From Larix kaempferi (taxonomy: Eukaryota > Streptophyta > Pinopsida > Pinales > Pinaceae): a stretch of 64,000 nucleotides of DNA. The stretch lies in the NCBI GenBank assembly GCA_027924585.1, contig BSBM01000964.1, positions 4,637,001-4,701,000 on the forward strand, in the 5' to 3' direction. The stretch's first letter is position 1. Each line of letters starts with the position of its first letter. Below the pieces are notes generated by a model. The model made no database searches, was not told where the DNA came from, and saw only the letters and a list, made by a program, of their open reading frames with translations. Made by a program: the position numbers and the translations under genes. Of this stretch, positions 6,860-15,143 are shown piece by piece.

Positions 6860-9562
6860 CTATGTAGGATACAACCCAGCATGGGGGTTGCGCAAAGGAA
6901 GGCCGTCAGAGTCGGTTTCAGTATGAATAGGAAGTTCCTCTGGCCGTGTGTCCATGTGATGTTCGAGAAGGGCGGGGTGGAACCTAGCCATGCCGGGAGA
7001 GGACCAAGCAAAGACATCACGGAACTCTAGGAAGAGTTGATGGTAGTTCTTGATCTCTTGCGTGCTGCAGGAGGCTCCTAAAGTGATGACTTCAGGGGTC
7101 CCAATTGTAGCTTTAACATCTGAGAACTGTGAGGGATGAATGGGACGCTGTTTCTGACGAACGGGGGGTACATCAGGCCATGTGTCAATGTGGTGCTCTA
7201 TAATTGCGGGGTCAAGACCAGGCATTTCGGTATAGGACCAGGCAAAGACATCACGGAACTCTCTGAAAAGCTTTATGTAGTCCTCAATCTCTTGTTTACT
7301 GCAGAATGCTCCTAAAGTGATGAGTTCAGGGGCACGTCCTGGGGCAGCGATATCAACTTGGATGATAGGTGAGATGTTGGCCATGTTACCCTCCTCGAAG
7401 GCGTCGGGAGCAGGAATAGGGTCCTTGAACCAGTCGACCTTGGTGGGGAGGAAGTCTTTAGACTCAACTGTGAATTGGTTAGCTGTGCTAGAGGAGGATT
7501 CTTCTGGGATGAAATAGGAACGATGGTGCATATCGTCCCAGGGATAATCCGGGGCAGTCAGGGCCTCAAGAACTTCCTCATCGGTACGGAAAGTTTGCGT
7601 CGTCAAATCGGTTGACGAGGGAATGGTAGTGGAAGAGATCATGTAAATGGTGTTAATCTCTCCAGAAGGTGAAGAGTCTGGGGGGTAGATCTCCTCAATG
7701 GTAGGTGGTGCCGTCTCAAGATCCAGATTGTTCATCTCATAGAGAGCTTCTCTGTAATCCGGGAGATCGGGACAATGATGTGAATAATGCCCGTAAATAC
7801 CGCATATGGCGCAGGAGTGGTTGGTACGTAGGGACTTATCTTTAGGCTTGGGAGTAGGGTTTAGTTCGACAGTTGGGATATTAGGGTCATCGTCGAGCAT
7901 CTGCATGTGCTTCTGTAATGCTGGTAACAGTGGGCATTGGTGAGTGGCATGGCCTAACTCATCGCACAGCGAGCATTTGGGAGGAGCACAAAATACTGGA
8001 GGGTTTTTGACTATCTTTGGAGGTGGTACAGCAGTGTAAGGTTGTGGACCTCTGCCCCCAGTGGGTTGGGGAGGAGGAGGGGGCGTCGTGGAGGACGAAG
8101 GGGTAGAGACACCGGGAGGTGGCTGAGTGGTAGTAGCCATGGGTTGCACCGGTTGGAGGACAACATCTGGTGTCGGCGGGCGAACGGGAGGCGAAAGATA
8201 CCATACAGGTAATCCCAAGGTTAACCCAGGGAGGCTAAGGGTAGCCATGACCGGGGCGCTTACTACTCCCGATGGAGGGACTAAGAAGGGGATCGTATGG
8301 ATCGGTGTAACACCAATGTGGCTAGGTACCAATGGTGGTTTAGGCAACAAGGGTGGTTGAGTATTAGGTGGTAGGTTGTCATGGGACAAGGTACATAAGT
8401 CAGACATTTCAGGCGTAGATGACGGCGGAGGAATGGATTGAAAGGTGGAGGTCATCGGCGCGTCTGAGTAGACTCCAGGCCCCGAAGAGGAAACAAACGA
8501 AGTGGTGGCAGGAGAAACAGGTTGTTCAACCATGGGGAGAACGTTTTCAGGTGCCGCGGGAGCACTGGGATCATAGTATGTGAGTTGGTCAATTTTAACC
8601 ACGCATCCCTCATGGGGGAACATCATGGTGCGAAAGACCGAAGAGGCAACCGCCCGCATGGCATACATGTAGCTGCGGCCAAGTAAAAGGTTGTAATCCA
8701 ATTGGGCATTGATTACCTCTATGTCAATAAGGACGGTTTTACCACCTAACTGGACGGGTACGTTGGGTAGGAGGCCTTCGGGCTGAGCCGAACGACCGTT
8801 GTAGGCGCGTAATGCAGTGGTGGACTGTTGGAGAGGAGGGGAGCCCAGCTTCTGCCATACGAACGTAGACATAACGCATGTGGAGGCACCCTCATCGATG
8901 ATGCACCGATGGATGACAAGATTCCTAACGGAGACAGTAACTTGGAATGCTAAGCTGGAAGGTAGGCGTGGTTCAGACTGGTCTAAATCAAATGCCATCA
9001 TATTCCAATCATTTGGGTCAATTCCCCCAATGGCGGAGAGTAAGGTCTTGCGCTGGGAAGGGCAAGTTTTCAAGACCTCTAGTGTAGACATGGCTGCGGG
9101 AGATTGAGCTAGGTCGTCTACGATGTTGTAGTTTGACGCAGCGCGCGCATTAGGGTTATTGTTTATTCGGCGAAGTGGGAAACGAGGGGCTTTCGCAGCA
9201 CCGTCTATGGGCGGCGGAGGTATACGTAACGCCTGATCGGTGGGATGGGCGTTAGTAGTTTTATCCGTGGGATTGGCTTCAGAGGTGGAGCCATATTGGT
9301 TCCGACGGGTCTGGAGATTGGCGTCAGCAGATGACATCATCAGCAAGTGGTGGGTACCTGAGTCAAACATGGGTTGATCAGGAGCAGCGTAAGTGATTTG
9401 TTGTTGTTGGGGCGCATTGGCTTGATGGGGAGCCAACGGCTGAGTATTCACTACGCCTTGGGTTGGTAAGGGGTTTTGCAGCACCAAAGGGGGTTGTTGA
9501 GGTTGGGGGGGGGTTGGGCGGCGCTTGGGGAGCCGCATGCCCTTGGCGATGGGCCTCGTCAA
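6860..9562 (-). CDS. Retropepsin-like protease and linker ORF (900 codons), Tat-like element 1
   Basis: This is one uninterrupted frame, striking in a window where other ORFs are broken. The protease lies near residues 190-330: IDEGASTCVMS around residue 223 replaces the usual D-T/S-G-A triad with DEGA, and YNLLLGRSYM follows. A long Pro/Thr/Ser-rich linker comes next. Two extra CCHC zinc knuckles follow, CSLCDELGHATHQC near residue 528 and CAICGIYGHYSHHC near 580. The end holds the entrance to the reverse transcriptase (FRDVFAWS) twice, at about residues 745 and 823, as a diverged tandem duplication of about 78 residues; the frame then ends with no RT palm. The first ATG at 9,562 may not be the natural start, since the reading probably continues from gag through a frame change at the nine-C run (9,505-9,513). 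Confidence 0.75.
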   Translation of the reverse strand: MTRPIAKGMRLPKRRPTPPQPQQPPLVLQNPLPTQGVVNTQPLAPHQANAPQQQQITYAAPDQPMFDSGTHHLLMMSSADANLQTRRNQYGSTSEANPTDKTTNAHPTDQALRIPPPPIDGAAKAPRFPLRRINNNPNARAASNYNIVDDLAQSPAAMSTLEVLKTCPSQRKTLLSAIGGIDPNDWNMMAFDLDQSEPRLPSSLAFQVTVSVRNLVIHRCIIDEGASTCVMSTFVWQKLGSPPLQQSTTALRAYNGRSAQPEGLLPNVPVQLGGKTVLIDIEVINAQLDYNLLLGRSYMYAMRAVASSVFRTMMFPHEGCVVKIDQLTYYDPSAPAAPENVLPMVEQPVSPATTSFVSSSGPGVYSDAPMTSTFQSIPPPSSTPEMSDLCTLSHDNLPPNTQPPLLPKPPLVPSHIGVTPIHTIPFLVPPSGVVSAPVMATLSLPGLTLGLPVWYLSPPVRPPTPDVVLQPVQPMATTTQPPPGVSTPSSSTTPPPPPQPTGGRGPQPYTAVPPPKIVKNPPVFCAPPKCSLCDELGHATHQCPLLPALQKHMQMLDDDPNIPTVELNPTPKPKDKSLRTNHSCAICGIYGHYSHHCPDLPDYREALYEMNNLDLETAPPTIEEIYPPDSSPSGEINTIYMISSTTIPSSTDLTTQTFRTDEEVLEALTAPDYPWDDMHHRSYFIPEESSSSTANQFTVESKDFLPTKVDWFKDPIPAPDAFEEGNMANISPIIQVDIAAPGRAPELITLGAFCSKQEIEDYIKLFREFRDVFAWSYTEMPGLDPAIIEHHIDTWPDVPPVRQKQRPIHPSQFSDVKATIGTPEVITLGASCSTQEIKNYHQLFLEFRDVFAWSSPGMARFHPALLEHHMDTRPEELPIHTETDSDGLPLRNPHAGLYPT

Positions 9563-11399
9563 CCCAGAGTTGCCGAGCTCGCTCTAAGTGTGGGCAAGCA
9601 TGTGTGTAGTGTCCATAGACCCCGCAAATAGAACAAGGGTGGTTCATTCGCAAATTGGGGTTTTTAGCCTGCTTAGGTGGGCGATCAGGGTTTTGATTAG
9701 CGGGGGCCGCATTATTGTTGTCGGGGGGATTAGCCGATTGACCAGCTTGGTCTGCAGGTTGGTTGTTCCCCCGATTACGGCCCTTGCTGCGGTTCTGTTG
9801 GCCCTAGTTTCGTTGGTTATTCTGGTTTTGCTGCGGGTTCTATTGGGCATAAACTTGCCCTTGGGCAGCAGGTGGATTTTGAGGTTGTGCAGGTGCTGGA
9901 GCAGGCTACGGAGGATGATATGTAGGTTGAGGCTGAGCAGGTGTAGCAACTTGAGGGGGTTGCTGATAGGACTGTGGAGCTGGTTGTGGATGTGCCGCAG
10001 GGGCTGCCTGTGGCTGATAATAAGCTGGTGGGGCTTGTGAAGGCGCAGGAGCTGGGGCAGTCTGCTGATGGTAGTAAGGCTGAGGTGCGACTGGGGGAGC
10101 ATAAGCAGGAGTCGCATAACCGAAGCACTGAGGTGGACATGAGGTTCCATGGGAATGGTGATGTGTCATAGGAGCATACGAGTTGGTTGCTCCAGACTGT
10201 GAAGTAGCCCGCGACAGGTCAGGGCCAGGGGTAGGACGTGCTATAGAAAATGGTTGGGGATGCGAAGAAACACAGCCAATGATACCATCTGCAGCGTGGG
10301 ATGCCCCTGGCGCATCATGCTGGGAGGACTTGCCGTGAGGGGCGTCTGGTATAATGGTATAAAGGTAACCCGATTGGGCGTAAATGAGGTCGAACTGTTG
10401 AGCCTTAAGGATGGCCTCTTCCTCAGACTGGGGTCTTTCGGAGGCCACATCCTTAGCAATAACAGGGAGAAGGGATTTGAGGAACCAATCTAGGAAGATA
10501 CGGTCGTCAAGTTTGATCTTGCATAAGCTACGGCGTCGACGCCACTCATGGATGTGGTCCGTGATATGGGTAGCCGTGTTTTGTCTACAAGATAGAAGGA
10601 TCTCAATGCCCGCGTCATAGCGAACAGGCAACTGGAAGAACTGCAGGAAGGTCGAGGCCAGGGAAGCAAAGGTGGCGTGGGTCCCATGTGGTTGCTCGAT
10701 ATACCACTTGGCTGTAGAGCCAGTGAAGGTGCGCTGTAAGAGACGGAGGCGAACAGAGTCATCCACGATGGAGTTAGAGGAACACCATAGGTGGAAAGAC
10801 ATGATATGGTTTTGTGGGTCCTCACCAGCCTTGCCCTCGAACTTAGGGATGTCCGAGGGGAGCTTGGTAGGCATATGAGGCCATGTAGGGTCGTGTCGAA
10901 TAGGATCGTTGGTCAATCTGGCCAGGTCAGGTAGGTTGAGGCTAGCCATGAATGGCAAACTGGAAGAAGGATGTGACACAGTAGTGGGTTGGACCAAGTT
11001 GGGGCCAGTGCCCCCAAGTGAAGGGACAAGATGTGGGGTGGTGCCCCCAAGTGGGGGAACTGAGGTAGTGGAGGATGGTCCAGCACCACCATAGGTAGTA
11101 TGAGCCACTGATGTAGTGGGGATGGGTATTCCCGCTGCGGGAATAGGTACCGTGAGGGGAACGGTAGATGGGGGCCCCATGGAGGGCATACCCAAAACCG
11201 GTGTAGTAACTAGTGTGGTGGTGGATGTGCCACCAATGGTCCCTATGACAAACGGAGTGGAAGTCGTGCCAGCCATGGGGCTAGTAGGGGCCGTGTAAAT
11301 AGGGTTCTCAGACTCTTCGTCAGAATCGGAGGTAAAGTAAGGGGAGTCACTATCTGGGGACGGAGACCTACGTCGCTGACGAGTGGAGTCAAGTGACAA
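9378..11399 (-). pseudogene. Gag of Tat-like element 1
   Basis: The start is ATG at 11,399 (MSLDSTRQRRRSPSP). A disordered N-terminus is followed by the retrotransposon gag core (residues about 160-330, with KLPSDIPKFEGKAGEDP, MSFHLWC and FLQFFQLPVRYDAG) and a Pro/Gln-rich tail. The frame stays open to a TAG at 9,906-9,908, with two further TAGs at 9,840-9,842 and 9,804-9,806, and then encodes the zinc knuckle CSICGVYGHYTHAC near 9,620. All three stops sit where CAG (Gln) fits the Gln-rich text. The gag frame then overlaps the protease frame between 9,562 and 9,378. Confidence 0.7.
9505..9513 (-). other. Nine-C run at the gag/protease frame change
   Basis: Plus-strand GGGGGGGGG lies inside the overlap of the gag-zinc-knuckle frame and the 900-codon protease frame. 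Joining the frames here links proline-rich text on both sides. It may be a slippage site or a simple indel; in the related element 2 gag and protease share one frame. Confidence 0.45.
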
Positions 11400-11470
11400 G
11401 GCTCTAGATCTGTGATGAGTGGTATCAACGGATAATGATCGGAATCTGTGACGTGTGGTGTCAAGACAGG

Positions 11471-11890
11471 ATAAACATATGTGTGCAGAACTTGGTTCTC
11501 TTCGGGCGTAGATGACGGCGGAGGAATGGATTGAAAGGTGGAGAACTTGGTCACTATCCTACCATACCAAGTTCTGCACACATATGTCTATCCTGTCTAT
11601 CCTACAACATTTGTTTAGCAACAAAATTATCTATTGAAGATATTGAAGTTCCCAGGATACGGGAAGAATGCCATGATCCGTCGATCATGAAGAACGATGT
11701 TTGGGATGCGGTCCCAAGAGCTGAAGGGAAGTCTGTTGTGACTTCCAAATGGAACTATCAGATCAAGCATGTTGCAGATGGCAGCATTGAGAAATATAAA
11801 AGTGATGAAATAGAAGATGCACAAGATGGATTTCAAGATAGCATGGTGTAGTCATATATGTGTGCAGAACTTCGTATGGTAGGATAGACA
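11471..11890. other. Rearranged junction with three copies of a copia RT footprint
   Basis: CATATGTGTGCAGAACTTGG occurs at about 11,478 (plus), in inverted form at 11,570-11,592 and again in plus orientation near 11,855. The segment 11,505-11,545 is also a second copy of 8,408-8,452 from element 1. The pattern of short inverted and direct pieces from two elements resembles filler DNA left by break repair. Confidence 0.55.
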
Positions 11891-12931
11891 GCTTTCTATC
11901 CAGTTTGGGCTTTACCAAGAATAAAGCGGATTCCAACCTTTTCTACAAGGTTGAGGAAGGCAATCCAATGATACTACTTTGTATGCGGATAACCTATTTG
12001 TTATAGGTGATGATAGATTGAGTGTTGACACGCAGTGGAAGCTTGTTGCCGAGTTCGAGTTGAAGAACTTGAGGATGATGCACTATTTGTTTTTGGCATG
12101 GAGGCGTGGCAGAGTGCAGATGGAATCTTCCTTGGACAAGGGAAGTATGCAGTAGAGATCCTGAAGAGGTTCGGGATGATGGACTGCAAGGATATGGCCA
12201 CACCTATGGCATCAAACCTGAAGCTTCTATGTGATGATTCATCTGATCCGGTTGATGCATCATCAGATGATTGGGTCCTCTATGTACTTGACGAACACGA
12301 GACTGAATATTTGCTTTGTTGTGAACACATTGAGCCAGTTCCTGATGGAACCAAGGAGTGTTCACCTGGTTGCTGTAAAGCATGTTCTGAGGTACCTGAA
12401 GGGTAGAGTGTATTTTGGGCTCAAGTATGAAGCGAATCAAAAGTTTAACCTGTAGGGTTATGTTGATTTAGATTCGGAAGGAAGTGCTGCAGATAGGAAG
12501 AGAACATCTGGGTGCTGCTTCAGTATGGGATCAGGTGTGATCTCTTGGTTTAGCAGGAAGCAGTCCTACATAGCACTGAGTACAGCTGAGTATGGTGCAG
12601 CCTGTTCAGCTAGTTGTGAGGCAGTATGCCTACGGAAGCTACTGTCTAAGTTATTTGATCTCCCGTTGGATGCTACTGGTATCTTCTGTGATAACCAGAG
12701 TTGTGTGAAACTATCCGAGAACCCAGTGTTTCATGATAGGTCGAAACACATAGAGATCAAATATCACTATATCATGGATATGGTGTAGAGAGGAGCTGTG
12801 AAGCTCCTGTATGTTGCGATGGACGAGCAGATTGCATATGTGCTAACGAGGCCACTAGACAAGGTGAAATTCGAGTAATTCAGAGAGAGGCTTGGCGTTC
12901 TTCAGATCGAGGACACTTCGAGGAAGAAGTG
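11640..12931 (+). pseudogene. Copia A reverse transcriptase/RNase H remnant
   Basis: Recognisable pieces in several frames: IMKNDVWDAVP and SKWNYQIKHVADGSIEKYK near 11,690-11,805; YGRIDSFLSSLGFTK near 11,870; a broken region where YVDD would be near 11,985; KYAVEILKRFGMMDCK near 12,140; and an RNase H block from 12,525 (ISWFSRKQ, LSTAEY, CDNQSCVKL, HIEIKYHYI) interrupted by a TAG at 12,786-12,788. The C-terminus resembles copia B and stops at 12,929-12,931. Frameshifts and stops are frequent, so this copy is dead. Confidence 0.7.
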
Positions 12932-13041
12932 ATGGCCACATTTGCTGAAGCCATTCCAAGCATGTTGGAAGGAGGATCCTTCACATGGTTGTGGATGTAA
13001 GCGCTGGATGACGAGCATCAGGATGATGTTCTGGTTTCTGC

Positions 13042-13260
13042 TTGGATATGATCAGTTGGATCATTTTTATATGTATGTATGCATCATGTTGGATGCTGGA
13101 TATGATCAGTTGGATCATTTTTATGTATGTATGTATGCATCATGTTGGATGCTGGATATGATCAGTTGGATCATTTTTATGTATGTATGTATGCATCATG
13201 TTGGATGTTGGATATGATCGGTTGGATCATGTGTATGTATTTTGTATAAGCATCATGTTG
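13042..13260. repeat. Minisatellite, period 54-56 bp
   Basis: GGATATGATCAGTTGGATCA starts near 13,045, 13,099 and 13,155, with a variant at 13,211. More diverged GATCAGG and GGATACA pieces continue to about 13,590. It lies between the copia A pol end and its 3' LTR. Confidence 0.75.
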
Positions 13261-13597
13261 GATGCTTGGACCATGTATCTGTATATGTATCAGGTGGATA
13301 CATTGTATGATCAGGTAGATCATGTATATTGATATGTATCAGGTATGATCAGGTAGATCATGTATCTATGTATCAGGTGGATACACTATGTATGATGATA
13401 TGTATCAGGTAGATACTTGGTGTGCATCAGATGGATGCATTGTATGATCAGGGTGATCGTGGATGACGAGCTTCTCCAGATGACATGCAGTAGGATGTTG
13501 CAGTGATGATGATTAGGATGATCATGTGTACATCAGGATGATGTATGGTGAGTATCAGTGGATACTTTGTGGCCGTGGATCAGGTTGTGCAGATAAG

Positions 13598-14250
13598 CAT
13601 GTAATTTGTGCCCTGAGAGATTTGCAGATGGTCTTTCGAGGTTTTGCCTATGGCATGTAATTTGTACCCTGGGACATCTGGAAAATGCTCTTTCGAGGTT
13701 TTGCTTGGGAGTACATATAATTTGTGCCCTGGGAGATATGTAGATAGTCTTTCGAGGTTTTGCCTATGGCATGTAATTCGTGCCCTGGGATATCTGGCAG
13801 ATGCTCTTTCGAGGTTTTGTCATATGGCATGTAATTTGCTCCTGGGAGATTTGGACAGGATGAAAAAGGATTCAGATGCTTCAGCCAGGTTTTGCCATGA
13901 CCACATGTAATTTGCTTCTGGACAGGATGAAAAAGGCCTCAGATGCTTCAGCCAGGTTTTGTGGTGGACCACATGTAATGTGCTCCTGGGAGATCCAACA
14001 GGTAGAGCTTTGTGCTCGTAACAGCCTGGGATGCTTCAGCCAGGTTTTGTGGTGAGATCACATGTAATGTGCTCCTGGGAGATCTGACAGGTAGAGTCGT
14101 GTGCTCGTAACAGCCTGGGATGCTTCAGCCAGGTTTTGTGATGGGTCACATGTAATGTGCTCCTGGGAGATCCTATAGGTAGAGCTGTGTGCTCGTAATA
14201 GCCTAGGCTGCTGTAGCCAAGTTTTGTGATGCACGTAATAAGTCCTGAGA
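13598..14250. repeat. Graded tandem array, unit length 56 to 89 bp
   Basis: CATGTAAT marks unit starts at 13,598, 13,654, 13,714 (variant CATATAAT), 13,770, 13,828, 13,904, 13,972, 14,061, 14,149 and 14,234 (variant CACGTAAT). Spacings are 56, 60, 56, 58, 76, 68, 89, 88 and 85. Early units hold CTTTCGAGGTTTTG; later units hold GCTTCAGCCAGGTTTTG and GTGCTCGTAA, so the unit grew along the array. Confidence 0.75.
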
Positions 14251-14487
14251 ATTCCACAGTATGGCCAGTGATGATGAAGACCTGCAGGTGGTGGGCCTAC
14301 ATCTAGTATGAAAAAGGACTGGCTCTGTAGAACTTCCTATGACGAGTAGATTCAGAGATTGATTGAGATAGCAGCAGTAGTGACGATGATGATGACTCGA
14401 TGACGATTATCCAGTGACGATGATCCAAAGAAGATGACTTGTGCTAGAAGACCTGTGTCGAGAAATACCTTCCTAGTTAAGAGGGAG

Positions 14488-15133
14488 TGTTGGTGTATAT
14501 GTAACTTTAGAATGTATTTCACATATATGTATATTGTATTCCTATAGAGATGTTATTATTCCTCTATACAGAAGTGTCGTCATTTATATTGTAAGTGTCG
14601 TAACTTATACTTGATGGGTTATTAGACCACCTTGTTGGGGTCGGCCCTGTATAAGTCATGTGGGTCAAAGGGTTATTAGACCACCCTATTGGGGGTCGGC
14701 CATGTGGGTCAAAGGGTTATTAGACCACCCTAGTGGGGGTCGGCCCAGTCAGCATTATGTTATGTGGTTAAGTTAAGGCCAACTTAGTTCAGTAAAGGTC
14801 AAGTCAAGTTAGTGTATAAATAGAGAGTGTGTCTCTCTCATTTTACACATTCTATTCTCTCACTCACACTATGGAGAGTGGCGCACTTGTGGAGGAGGAG
14901 GCTCTGCTGCTAGGAGAAGACTATCTCTTGTATTGTGGTTGTATCATTGCTCTATCTATCTCTGAGGAAGTTATTGGGGTTTTTCACCTTTATGGTTTTC
15001 CCCAAGTAAACTCGGTGTCTCTTCTGTGCTTGCATTATTGTGTCCTTGAATGATATGTTGTAGATTTGCTGTACATGTTGTTCTCTTAGTTAAGATCCTA
15101 GATCAGATTGAAGTAAATTCTGAAAATTTAACA
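14488..15133 (+). mobile_element. 3' LTR of copia A (646 bp)
   Basis: It begins TGTTGGTGTAT right after the purine tract and ends TTTAACA. A TATA box TATAAATAG lies at 14,815-14,823. Three tandem copies of GGGTTATTAGACCACC with GGTCGGCC start at 14,616, 14,670 and 14,714 upstream of it. The related but distinct LTR of copia B is 501 bp. No target-site duplication can be tested because the 5' end is lost. Confidence 0.7.
14815..14823 (+). promoter_or_regulatory. TATA box in copia A LTR
   Basis: TATAAATAG, followed within 30 bases by a CT-rich initiator region (TCTCTCTCATTTTACAC). It is the expected U3/R boundary of the LTR. Confidence 0.6.
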
Positions 15134-15143
15134 TCATGAACAT

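Larger units (their letters stand above)
1..11546 (-). mobile_element. Tat-like Ty3/gypsy element 1, RT/integrase-less, with antisense PMD gene
   Basis: Read on the minus strand the order is gag (11,399 down to about 9,400), protease with a long proline-rich region (9,562-6,860), an archaeal-like RNase H (6,745-6,322), a region of about 4.9 kb holding an antisense gene and tandem repeats, a polypurine tract (1,434-1,423) and an LTR starting TGTTAACA at 1,422 that runs to the window start. The DEGAST protease signature, zinc knuckles and second RNase H fit the Tat (Retand/Ogre) lineage as I know it. The reverse transcriptase core, its own RNase H and integrase are absent, so this copy could not move alone. 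The 5' LTR is missing: the right end is fused to copia fragments near 11,546. Whether the distal parts all belong to one insertion is inference from orientation and order. Confidence 0.7.
11592..15133 (+). mobile_element. Ty1/copia element A, 5'-truncated, with 3' LTR
   Basis: The RT-RNase H remnant (11,640-12,931) is followed by about 1.55 kb of tandem repeats, a polypurine tract AAGAGGGAG (14,479-14,487) and an LTR of 646 bp. Gag, protease, integrase and the 5' LTR are missing; the left end is fused to Tat-like element 1. The internal deletion in the RT removes the segment between VCR and WYGRID. Confidence 0.65.

Noticed and set aside
9588-10150. Overlapping ORFs on both strands, Leu/Arg- and Ser-rich
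   Set aside because: They are shadows of the Gln/Pro-rich gag tail; composition only.
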